A stretch of DNA of 64,000 bases from Acidobacteriota bacterium (GTDB taxonomy: Bacteria; Acidobacteriota; Holophagae; Acanthopleuribacterales; Acanthopleuribacteraceae), in assembly GCA_030066195.1 (NCBI GenBank), contig JASJCB010000003.1, positions 1-64,000 of the forward strand, written 5' to 3'. Of this stretch, positions 25,274 to 34,200 are shown one piece after another (position 1 is the stretch's first letter; each line of letters begins with the position of its first letter). The position numbers and the translations under genes are program-made. Below the pieces are notes generated by a model. It did not search any database, was not told the origin of the DNA, and was given only the letters and a program-made list of their open reading frames with translations.

Positions 25274-25912
25274 CTAAATCTTCACGGTAACGGTTTGATC
25301 GGTTGCCAGTTGCGGACAGGTAACCCGCACCGTATCTCCGTTGTTGACCGGTCCCACCCCCGCCGGGGTGCCCGTATAGACGAGGTCGCCCTCGTGCAGG
25401 TCGAAGGTCCGGTTGATAAAGGCAAGGATGTCATTGAAACTATGGATCATACGGCTGCTGTCCCCTTGTTGGCGGGGTTTACCGTTGACCCGTAATTCGA
25501 AGGTAAAGTCGCCGTTGGGATCGGCCGGTTCGGTGGGGAAGACCCAGGCCGCGTGGCGGAAGTTCTTGGCGCGATGCCAGGGGAGTTTGTTCTGCTTGTA
25601 GCGGGTCTGTAGGTGGCGGGCGGTGAAATCGATACCCATGAAAACATGACTCACACAGTCCAGGTTTCGGTATTTGCCCATGGGAACATCGCGACCCAAA
25701 CGCAGCACCAACTCGGCCTCGTGATGAATGACGCCCAGGCTGTCGGGGAAGTGTACGGCGTCGGCAGAGGTCAGGCAGGCCGGGCTTTTGGCGAAGACCA
25801 CCGGCTCCTTTTCAAGGCGGCTGCCCATTTCTTCTACGTGTTTGGTATAGTTCAGGCCCACCGCGTGGATATTACGGGTTTTTCTAAAAAGCTCAGTCAC
25901 AGCATCCCTCAT
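25274..25912 (-). CDS. Fumarylacetoacetate hydrolase family protein
   Basis: 212 aa, the size of the YcgM/FAHD1 acylpyruvase-oxaloacetate decarboxylase branch. Seen: HAVGLNYTKHVEEMG, VVFAKSPACL, HHEAELVLRLGRDV (the metal-binding EAE), GIDFTARHLQ, AKNFRHAAWVFP, and the closing GDLVYTGTPAGVGPV. It should bind a divalent metal and cleave a C-C bond of a small dicarbonyl. The start codon overlaps the stop of the J-domain gene (ATGA), so they are translated together. Confidence 0.88.
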   Translation of the reverse strand: MRDAVTELFRKTRNIHAVGLNYTKHVEEMGSRLEKEPVVFAKSPACLTSADAVHFPDSLGVIHHEAELVLRLGRDVPMGKYRNLDCVSHVFMGIDFTARHLQTRYKQNKLPWHRAKNFRHAAWVFPTEPADPNGDFTFELRVNGKPRQQGDSSRMIHSFNDILAFINRTFDLHEGDLVYTGTPAGVGPVNNGDTVRVTCPQLATDQTVTVKI

Positions 25913-26526
25913 TTGCGGCCGGATTCACGGCATAGACGTTCATATTCTGCAATCAACTGCCGGGTTACGGCGGGGTCGCCGCCGATGTCCGGGTGGTTCT
26001 TCTTCATTAAGAAACGATAGCGGGCCTTGATCTCTTCCCACTGCATCAGGATATTGACGCCCAATAGCTCGGAGGTCAAGCCCAAACCCTTTTTCTTGAT
26101 CACCTTAACGCGTTTAGCCTCGCCGTAGCGCTGTCGGGCGTCGAAGTTGGACAGCCATTCCAGTTGCATGCGTTCGGGCAGGCTGGAAGCATAAAGCAGG
26201 CTCTCGAAGTCGGCGAATTTGCGGTCCCAGTCGTCCAGCTTCTCGCGTTCCACCCGGCCGCGCAGGAAGTTGAAGCGGCGCGGGAACTCGGCGCAAAGGA
26301 AGGATTGCATGAAACCCCAGGCGCGATTGCGTTTATCGGCGAGGCCCTCCACCCTGTCGGGATTGAAGAAGTAGAATTGCAGCCGTAGCAGCAAACGCTC
26401 GGTCAGATCGGCATCCAGGTTCCACTGTTCGGGAAATTGCCTGAAGCCGAACAGCAGACGCTTGGAAAAGACAGACCAATCCTCAGGGGTAATGCGATCG
26501 GCAACCAGTTCGTAGCAAGGGTCCAT
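25909..26526 (-). CDS. C-terminal J-domain protein
   Basis: 205 aa from ATG 26526; a longer start at 26631 is possible, neither with a strong ribosome site. The last 70 residues form a J-domain with the HPD motif (FLMKKNHPDIGGDPAVTRQLIAEYERL), which stimulates DnaK-type ATPases. The first two thirds are helical with no recognised domain (LLFGFRQFPEQWNL; RRFNFLRGRVEREKLDDWDRKF). J-domains at the C-terminus suggest a specialised co-chaperone. It overlaps the FAH gene by 4 bp. Confidence 0.72.
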   Translation of the reverse strand: MDPCYELVADRITPEDWSVFSKRLLFGFRQFPEQWNLDADLTERLLLRLQFYFFNPDRVEGLADKRNRAWGFMQSFLCAEFPRRFNFLRGRVEREKLDDWDRKFADFESLLYASSLPERMQLEWLSNFDARQRYGEAKRVKVIKKKGLGLTSELLGVNILMQWEEIKARYRFLMKKNHPDIGGDPAVTRQLIAEYERLCRESGRK

Positions 26527-26840
26527 TTTAAACTCGCCGTTGAATGATGGAAGACCACGCGGGTCCCCCTGTATTATTCGGCGCAAGGGCACGATTGGTT
26601 TACCCGGTCGCGGCAGCCCCTGAGTGAGCATTCGTTCATTTTTTCTCTATTCGCTCTCGGCCCGTCGGAACCAATGGTTTAGCCGATGCCGCAATACGGC
26701 ATTTTTCGGTTCGAAACGGTGCACGATGCTTGACACCCATGCCGGTGCTCTTTATGATGGTTGCTTGGGTCCGCACCAATCTTGGGCATCTCGTTTCAAC
26801 CAAAGCCCTCAGTTCACTTATTCAAAGGATGGTTTCGATT
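26527..26840. other. Divergent intergenic region
   Basis: About 314 bp between the J-domain gene (minus) and the Fe-S oxidoreductase gene (plus). It must hold both promoters. I see no RNA gene or clear operator. Upstream starts for both genes lie inside it and cannot be fully excluded. Confidence 0.45.
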
Positions 26841-28895
26841 ATGAACGGCATTCTTTTCAGTATTATCGTTGTGCTTTCTTTCGCCGGTTTCTTCTATTTC
26901 ACGACACGCAAGATTCGCATTATGAAGAGTTTGCAGCCGGATAACCGGTTAAACGACATCGGCGCCCGCATCAAGCGCGTGATCACCATGGGCTTCCTGC
27001 AATCCCGTATGATCAAGGGCGACTGGAAACCGGGCATCATGCACACCATTATCTTCTACGGCTTCACCATCCTCCTGATTCGCAAGATTCAGCTGTTCAT
27101 CATTGCCTTCAACGAGACGTTTGCCTACCCCACCCTGGCCGGTGAGATCTACGCCTCCATCAAAGACCTGACCGAACTGGCGGTGATCGCGGCCGTCTGC
27201 TACGCCTTCTATCGCCGCTTCGTCATCAAACCCAACCGTTTCGAACCCAACCGCGAGGCCATACTGGTCCTGTCCCTGATCATGACGATCATGGTCACCG
27301 ATTTTCTCTACGACGGCTTTAAATTCGCCCTGCTGGAGAATAACTACTTCCAAGAAGCTTCGGAGGAAACCCTGGCCATGCTTCAGGGCGAGAAGAAGTT
27401 CGCCTTCGTCGGCGGCACCCTGGGCTCCATCTTTGCCGGGCTGGGTCTCCACTGGCTGGAACTGGGTTATCACCTGTTCTACTGGGTGCAAATTCTCACC
27501 GTCTTCGGGTTTCTGGTCCTGATCCCCATGGGCGAGCATTTCCACATCGTAACCGCCCTGCCCACTTTGTTCTTCGGTGAAAAGTCCCCGCTGAACAAGG
27601 TGCCCAAGGTGGACCTGGAAGCCCTGATGGACGAGGATGACGAAAGCGAGGAGGAACCGAAGGTAGGCATCGCCACGGCCAAGGACCTCATCTGGAAGGA
27701 CGCGCTGGATGTGTTCACCTGTACCGAGTGCGGGCGTTGCAAAGAAGCCTGCCCCACCTTCCTCACCGACAAGCCTCTCAGCCTGAAATGGGTCAACGAC
27801 AGCCTCAAGCACCATCTCATCGAGCAACGGGATACCCTGGCCAAAACCGTCGAGGAAATCGAAGAAGAGGAACTGCTGCCGCCGCTGGTGGGCGATATCA
27901 TCAGCGAGGATACTCTCTGGGCCTGCACGACCTGCGGTTACTGTGAGTCCTCCTGCCCCTTGGAACTGGAGCACCTGGGCAAGTTCTACAGGATGCGCCA
28001 GAACCGCGTGATGATGGAAGGCGAAGTGCCGGAGGAGTTGCAGGGCGCTTTCGACAACTACGAAAACTGCTCCAACGCCTGGGGCCTGAACCCCGACACA
28101 CGCGGCGAATGGGCCGAGGACCAGGACGTGCCGCTGGTGGAAGACGCCGAGCAGGTAAAGGAACTGGACTACCTGTTCTACGTGGGTTCGGCCCAGTCTT
28201 TCGACAGCCGAAACCAGAAAGTGGCCCGTTCCTTCGTAAAGATCATGAAGGCGGCGGGTGTGAAATTCGCCATCCTGGGCGCCGAGGAAGGCAGCACCGG
28301 CGAGTGCGTGCGCCGCGCCGGCAACGAAATGCTGTTCCAGGAACTGGCCGGAACCCTTGTGGAAACCCTCAACGAATACGAGGTCAAGAAGATCGTCACC
28401 TGCGATCCCCATGCCTATAACTCGCTGAAAAACGAGTACCCCGAATTCGGCGGTAACTACGAGGTGATCCACCACACGCAACTCATCGACAAGCTGTTGG
28501 CAGAGGGCAAGATCAAGGTAGGCGCCGATTTCGAGCGCGTCATCTATCACGAACCCTGCTACCTGGGTCGCCACAACGACGAATACCAGGCCCCGCGCAA
28601 CATCATCGACCGCGTCACCAAAGACACGCCGTTCGAATTCGCCATGAGCCGCGAGAAGTCCATGTGCTGCGGCGCGGGCGGCGGCCGCATGTGGATGGAA
28701 GAGACCATCGGCAGCCGCATCAACGTAACCCGTGTGGAACAGGCCCTGGAACACAACCCCAAGGTCATCGCCACGGCCTGCCCCTACTGCACCATCATGA
28801 TCGAGGACGGCGTCACCTACAAAAACAAGGAAGAAGAAATTCAAACCAAAGACATCGCCGAACTGGTCGCCGACGCCCTGGTTATGGAGGTTTAA
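26841..28895 (+). CDS. Membrane Fe-S oxidoreductase, ETF:menaquinone oxidoreductase (EMO)/HdrD-like
   Basis: 684 aa from ATG 26841 (AAGGAT upstream). Five or six TM segments with His residues (TIIFYGF, LHWLELGYHLFYWVQ, GEHFHIV) form a cytochrome-b-like membrane part. Two 4Fe-4S motifs follow: CTECGRCKEACP near residue 293 and CTTCGYCESSCP near 361. Then come two CCG-type domains. The second is intact (HEPCYLGRHND, MCCGAGGGRMW, ACPYC); the first has lost its usual Cys (VGSAQSFD, CDPHAYN). This layout is known for proteins that pass electrons from ETF, and so from acyl-CoA dehydrogenases, to menaquinone. No ETF gene lies adjacent. Confidence 0.85.
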   Translation: MNGILFSIIVVLSFAGFFYFTTRKIRIMKSLQPDNRLNDIGARIKRVITMGFLQSRMIKGDWKPGIMHTIIFYGFTILLIRKIQLFIIAFNETFAYPTLAGEIYASIKDLTELAVIAAVCYAFYRRFVIKPNRFEPNREAILVLSLIMTIMVTDFLYDGFKFALLENNYFQEASEETLAMLQGEKKFAFVGGTLGSIFAGLGLHWLELGYHLFYWVQILTVFGFLVLIPMGEHFHIVTALPTLFFGEKSPLNKVPKVDLEALMDEDDESEEEPKVGIATAKDLIWKDALDVFTCTECGRCKEACPTFLTDKPLSLKWVNDSLKHHLIEQRDTLAKTVEEIEEEELLPPLVGDIISEDTLWACTTCGYCESSCPLELEHLGKFYRMRQNRVMMEGEVPEELQGAFDNYENCSNAWGLNPDTRGEWAEDQDVPLVEDAEQVKELDYLFYVGSAQSFDSRNQKVARSFVKIMKAAGVKFAILGAEEGSTGECVRRAGNEMLFQELAGTLVETLNEYEVKKIVTCDPHAYNSLKNEYPEFGGNYEVIHHTQLIDKLLAEGKIKVGADFERVIYHEPCYLGRHNDEYQAPRNIIDRVTKDTPFEFAMSREKSMCCGAGGGRMWMEETIGSRINVTRVEQALEHNPKVIATACPYCTIMIEDGVTYKNKEEEIQTKDIAELVADALVMEV

Positions 28896-28920
28896 CAAGC
28901 TGCAAGCTGCAAGCTTCAAG

Positions 28921-28946
28921 GGTGGGACTGTGGTCCCATCCTTTTG
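28921..28946 (+). terminator. Rho-independent terminator of the Fe-S oxidoreductase gene
   Basis: GGTGGGAC-tgtg-GTCCCATC forms an 8-bp stem with one G-U pair, followed by CTTTTGG, 25 bp past the stop codon. Just before it are three short CAAGCTG/CAAGCTT repeats. Confidence 0.7.
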
Positions 28947-29285
28947 GTCTGTCACGCCCTTTGTTTGGCGTTCAAGTTATAAGCCCGTCTTCCTCATTGA
29001 GTTAGATCTCGTAGTTTGCTTAGATCCAGAATCTTCAGAACTCGAAGACCGGTAAGATACCCCTCTTTTAACCCCGGAGTATCGACGATACCAAGATCTT
29101 ATCGTGCGCTTGTATGCCGGGTCCAAATGCACTTTTTTTAAGGGCTTTGGCAACTGAGAAAACCGTATTGAACCGGGTCTCTCATGAAAGGACCCGCCCG
29201 ATCGGGAGCCGTAGCCCTGCTTTCCCATCAGGCCAAATGGAAAGACCGAAGGTAGTCGGACACTGTCCAACTGCCGCTGCTTGTT
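28947..29285. other. Spacer upstream of the tubulin-like operon
   Basis: About 340 bp with no convincing gene. A minus-strand open frame of 135 codons (28977-29384) exists but is Ser/Arg-rich, has no ribosome site or family features, and overlaps the operon promoter, so I do not call it. The region is a possible regulatory leader. Confidence 0.4.
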
Positions 29286-29297
29286 GTACAGCTGTAC
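29286..29297. promoter_or_regulatory. Perfect 12-bp palindrome, possible activator site
   Basis: GTACAGCTGTAC is a perfect palindrome centred about 86 bp before the start point predicted from the -24/-12 element. That is within the normal range for enhancer-binding-protein sites. Only one copy is seen and the binding protein is unproven. Confidence 0.35.
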
Positions 29298-29351
29298 GCA
29301 AGAATCGTTGACTTGAAACTGTAATATCCACGCTTCAAAAAACTTAACGCC

Positions 29352-29367
29352 TGGCCCTCTTTTTGCT
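29352..29367 (+). promoter_or_regulatory. Sigma-54-type -24/-12 promoter of the tubulin-like operon
   Basis: TGGCCCTCTTTTTGCT matches the consensus TGGCACGNNNNTTGCW, with GG at 29353-29354 and GC at 29365-29366 in exact spacing. It lies 34 bp before the ATG of the first operon gene, so transcription should start near 29378, just ahead of the ribosome site GGAGG (29391). An enhancer-binding-protein-like regulator is encoded at the far end of the cluster. Confidence 0.55.
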
Positions 29368-29400
29368 TGGAGGCAATTGCTCATCTTATAGGAGGCGTTT

Positions 29401-31266
29401 ATGCAGATAACGCTAAAAAAAATAAGACGGTCAATGCTTTACCTTGCTCTCTTTGCCACGGTATTTCCAGTCTTTTGCCAAGACCCTCCCGCGCAAGGCG
29501 GGGATCAGGCGCCCCTGCCCAAGAAAGAGGTCTATCTTTACCTGGACAACTCGTTGACCATTGTCAATACGAACGAAAACCGTGCAAGTAAGCAGTTGGC
29601 GGAAATGCTACGCAGCGCCCTGAGTTTGGACGCCGGTCTTTTGCAAACCAATGATCGCATTTCCATTTTCAATTTCGGCGAGGCCATCCAAACCAAAGCC
29701 GATGGGGTACGCGCCTCGGAGGACAGTTGGGGTTCTGCTATCGACGAGTTCGAGGAGCCGCGCAGGGGCGACCTGAAAACCAGGCTGGACCAGGTTTTTC
29801 AAAGCATTGAAAACATTGCCAACCCGGAGACGTCCAGCGCCGTTGACGACATTAAAATCTTCGTGATCGCCGGCGATTTCGTGCACGATCCATACAATGA
29901 AATTATCCAAAACCTAAGCCGGGTTCGCGGTGAAATCGAAAACTCTATTTCAAGGCTTGCACGATCGGCGGGTTCCACCTTTACCGGTACCAATCCCCGC
30001 TGTTTCATGTTTCTGCTGAATGTCAAGCCCGACATGAGTAGAAAAAGTCCGGATTACCGGACCGCATTCAATACCCTCTCCGGGCATGCGGTTACCCTGC
30101 TCAAGGAGCGATTGAGTGCCAAGGAGCGCAGCAGTAATACCGGCGGGCGCCAGTTTGCCGAATATGTTTCACGCAGCTTGACCAGATGGGTAGAGGTAAA
30201 ACTGGAAAAGTTTGTGGCAAGTGGCGAGGAATTCCCAGATTTTGAATTGGATATCATTAACCCCAACTGGTTTCCCGTAGAACTCACCTCTTTAAAAGTC
30301 AACGTGAATGAGCAGGGATTGCCGTATGACCCCGATTGGCTCCCCGATCCCATCACCCTATCTCCAGGCTCTAATCTGCATACCATTAATACATTCAACT
30401 TGCGAAATGACTTCAAGAGAAAAACGCTTTTTTTGACACCGGAACAAAGTATCGAGCCATTTACTCCACCTGTGGTTTCCGAGATAGACAATATACCTAT
30501 TTCGCGATTGACCATCCACAAAGCAAAACCTTTCCTTTTCGATTTTTTGAATTTCAAAAAAGTCCTCGTACTGAGAACCCGGGTCAGCATAACCGGCTCG
30601 GATTTCGAAACAACTGAGTTACAGTTTATCCTGAGGGCCAAAAGGGAAGACTTGAAGCAGGCGACCGCCACCAATCTCACACCTGACCCTATTCGGGTGT
30701 CAACGACCGGAGGGAATGGAGAGGCAGAGGTCGATCTGACCTATCGCGAGTCCTTCGAGTACTACGATATTCAGGGCTATGAACTTCTCGTTCAGCAACT
30801 TGTTCAGGGCAAGGTGCTGTTGGAAACCAAGCGCGATCTTGAAATCGACGCCCCGCTTGCCTATCGTATCCATTATGTTGGCAGTGCCTTGGCCCTGTTG
30901 GTCCTCATCGTATTTTTCATACCTACCGTGACAGGGCCCAAACCCGTTCGCTTTTTTCGAGACCGTCTTTTCTACGTGGCCTTGTTTTTATTTGCCGGAT
31001 GTGTGGTAGGTCCGCTGATCAGCGTCAATGCCATCGAACGTTGGGGACCCTATCTGCTCAGTGCCCCCCTCGGCTTTGCCGCTTTGTGCCTCGTTTTCAA
31101 ACTCCAAGTCATGCATTTCGAACGCGACCTGGCGGTATTCCGCCAAAAGAAATCAGACATACCCGTCGAACGCTTCATTTCCAGAAAGATAACGCGCGCC
31201 TTGTTCTTCTCGCTCATTGTCGGCGTGATTTGCTTCGTCTTAGTCTACCTGAACTTGTATACCTAG
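29401..31266 (+). CDS. VWA-like four-TM membrane protein, first gene of tubulin-like operon
   Basis: 621 aa; GGAGG lies 7 nt before ATG 29401. Signal peptide (MLYLALFATVFPVFC). A VWA-like domain follows directly: KEVYLYLDNSLTIVN carries a MIDAS-like D-N-S-L-T, then DRISIFNFG and DDIKIFVIAGDFVHDPYNE. A central beta-rich part lies near residues 260-480. The C-terminus has four TM segments (IHYVGSALALLVLIVFFIP; FYVALFLFAGCVVGPLI; LLSAPLGFAALCLVF; ALFFSLIVGVICFVLVYL). The VWA part should face the periplasm. It is 9 bp before the first tubulin-like gene and has a paralogue at 35769 before the second. Probably the membrane partner of the adjacent tubulin-like protein. Confidence 0.8.
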   Translation: MQITLKKIRRSMLYLALFATVFPVFCQDPPAQGGDQAPLPKKEVYLYLDNSLTIVNTNENRASKQLAEMLRSALSLDAGLLQTNDRISIFNFGEAIQTKADGVRASEDSWGSAIDEFEEPRRGDLKTRLDQVFQSIENIANPETSSAVDDIKIFVIAGDFVHDPYNEIIQNLSRVRGEIENSISRLARSAGSTFTGTNPRCFMFLLNVKPDMSRKSPDYRTAFNTLSGHAVTLLKERLSAKERSSNTGGRQFAEYVSRSLTRWVEVKLEKFVASGEEFPDFELDIINPNWFPVELTSLKVNVNEQGLPYDPDWLPDPITLSPGSNLHTINTFNLRNDFKRKTLFLTPEQSIEPFTPPVVSEIDNIPISRLTIHKAKPFLFDFLNFKKVLVLRTRVSITGSDFETTELQFILRAKREDLKQATATNLTPDPIRVSTTGGNGEAEVDLTYRESFEYYDIQGYELLVQQLVQGKVLLETKRDLEIDAPLAYRIHYVGSALALLVLIVFFIPTVTGPKPVRFFRDRLFYVALFLFAGCVVGPLISVNAIERWGPYLLSAPLGFAALCLVFKLQVMHFERDLAVFRQKKSDIPVERFISRKITRALFFSLIVGVICFVLVYLNLYT

Positions 31267-31275
31267 AGGTGTCCT

Positions 31276-34200
31276 ATGAGTAACAAATACTTTCCCGCGC
31301 TGATCATCGCGGCCGGAGGAACCGGCATCAAGGTGGGCCGTAATCTGCAATCGCTTGCCGATTCCGGTTTGGATGACGATCTCAAGCAGCGCCTGGATAA
31401 CGGCTCGATCCAAATCGTAGGCATCGATACGGACAAGAAGAGCAATGACGAAGTAACTGCCATCGATCCTTTTCTCCTGGATGGAAAGGATACCCCGGAA
31501 GGTGAACGGGAGAAAATTCCCAGCCGCTTGTCCCGTTTACCGCGCAACTGGCTGCATTTGGACCGGGCTTCCCTGAACCACGCAATCGAAAGGGTTCACG
31601 AGGTCATCAGCCCCGGTGATGTACCCCATGATGAGGAACAAAAGTTTCACGAGCCGTTGGCCACCATTCGGCGTTGGTTCCCCCTTAAGAACGAAAAAAC
31701 CGGTGATCAAATCACCAAGGGCCACTCGAAGCTTTCCGGGGCCGCCCAATGGCGCCCCCTGGGAAGGCTTTCCCTTTTCCTCAATGCGCAACGCATCTTC
31801 GAGACCTTGCATCGTGCTTTCAAGATTGTGCAACAATCCGATCCCGAGAAGGGTCCCGTCAGGGCCTATATCGTATGTTCACTGGCGGGCGGCACCGGTA
31901 GCGGCATGTTTTGGGATCTGGCTTTCATGCTGCAAATGATCGATCCCAGCACGCAAACCAGTGGGATGTTCCTCTTGGGCGACCCCTTTGAGGGTGTCGA
32001 TGAAGCCGGTCGCATTTACCCCAACATCTATGCCGCGTTGAAGGAAATCGCCACCTTTAAGAACTGGCGTGAACCGCTTTCCGTCAAGTACCCCATCTCC
32101 CGGGGCAGAACGTTCAAAGGGCAGGCCCAGGGCGCGCTTGCCTTTGATATGGTCTATTTGTACCAATCCTTTCCTCCCGGGCCGGATATCACGGACGTGG
32201 CCAAGGGAACCATCGAAGCCACCTGCTATCGCATGGCGCAAAACCTGCTCAGCTTGCAGCGGGTGGATGTTCACGCCGAATTGGATGTAGGCGCCAACAA
32301 TATCGATTCCGATGCCACTTCCATGACCTCACAACTGGAAAGCACCTACTGCTTCTCAACCACCGGCGCAACCATGTTCCACATGCAGGATCCCGATGAA
32401 ATCGCCAATTACATCCGCTACCAGCTAATCCGTGCTGTGCGACCGGAGCGGTATGAGAAACCCAACCCCCTCAACAAAGATGAACTGGCGGCCATGTTAC
32501 CGGAGGGTAGTTTGGCAGCGGACACCCTGCAAGGTTTTCGCAATGGTTTACTCAGTCAAACAGAAGAAGAAGGTCCGGAACTATTATCGGAAAAACTGCG
32601 GAAGTTCGATGCGGCCACTACCGAAGACGAACAAGACAAGCCAAGCAGCGTCAAAGAAGTATTCGATGCCCTTGGTGATGAATTAAGAGAACAACTGGAC
32701 AAGGTACTCAAGTCCGGTGAGGACAAACTGTCTCTGGGCAGCGTGGATGACGAAATACGTCAGAGATTTGAAGCCGCCATGGCAGACCTGGTGGAGCGCT
32801 TGAAGGAAAGCGTGGAAAGGGTCAAAAAAACCGACCGCCCACTTGACGCCGAAGCCGCGAGAGCCGTGGAAGCCTTCAAGCAAGAACTGGACAAGGAATT
32901 ACCCGCCTCCGATGAGGAACAAACAATCGAAATCAAGGTCAAGGCCCCCGAAGGGGCGGCCAAGATTCGCAATGTTCAAAAGGAAACGCAAGAAAAACCC
33001 CTGGCTGATCTTTCCTTGTGGGAGAAGTTAATCAATTCCTTTTGGGATTGGCTGGGGCGACGCAATTGGTCCAATGATTTCAATTACCGTGAATTGCGTC
33101 GCTATCTTGGCGACCTCAAACAAAATGTGGACGCGCAGGCAAAACTCACCCGCAAAAAAATCGAACCCGTGTTAAACCGGGTTTGGAATCGCTATCGCGT
33201 TGAGATGCAGCGCTTGTTGGACGACCTGCTTGGGAATTCCCGCTCTATTTTGGATGTCAGTGTGGTTCGAATGAGCGAGGATGAAAAGATCCAGGCAGCC
33301 TTCGAGATACCCATCCGCACGGAGTTGAACTTCAGCAAAGATCAGATGAACGAACTGCTGCGTTCTATTCTCCCGCCCACCGATGATTTGGATCAGTGGC
33401 TCGAGGAGCACACCGACGGGGTTCTTTCAGCCCTCAAGAAACATTATCCCGACCAAAGCCGACAGGACACATTTGTTCCTCAAATCGAACCCAAACAGGT
33501 ACGACAGGCATTGGAGGTTTTAGCACGAGACCTCCGACAGCAGTTTTTATCCAACCCGAACCAACTCTCTCCCCAACTCCTGGTTCACTTTATCAAACAA
33601 TGTCTGCCCGAGATCGATTTTGACTCCGGTGAAAGCGCACGCCAGAAGATCCTCACCGCGGGGGATGCCGCTCGTGAAGTGGTGCGCTATTGGAGCAACC
33701 TGGGCAACTTGATTCTGCAACAAGCAGGTGGTGAGGACGCCCTTCGCAAAAGGCTGTTGCGTTGCAAGTCCAAACTATTTGCCAGCGGCATCATCGAAAA
33801 CAAGCTGAACAAAAAGCACCTGGCTGTCTTGCCTTTCAGCAAGTCCAGCCGGCACTACACGGATCAGGACAAGAAACGCATCAAAGAAACCTTCGATGTG
33901 GTTTCTCAAGAAGTCATGCATACCAGTTCTGTGGTCATTTACGAGACGACCGAGAGCCCGATTATCTTCTTTAACGACCTGTTCCGGTCCGCCGAAGAAA
34001 TTGAACGCATTCGGGATTATTACAATTCCTATAGTTCTTATTCCGAGGATGGGAATACAACATTCTTTCACATAGACCGGGGCATGGCGGGCATTTCCGA
34101 TATTGTGGGCGATGCGATCGAAGTTCAACCGGTACGTTGCGGCAACCCAACCTGTACCGCCGACCTGAGAATGACGCCGCGGACGCTGCTGGTTTGTCCC

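Noticed and set aside
26949-28955. 668-codon minus-strand frame opposite the Fe-S oxidoreductase
   Set aside because: Shadow frame; the plus strand carries the Fe-S cluster motifs and ends at a terminator.
28977-29384. Minus-strand open frame of 135 codons upstream of the tubulin-like operon
   Set aside because: Ser/Arg-rich, no ribosome site or domain, and it overlaps the -24/-12 element and operon leader.
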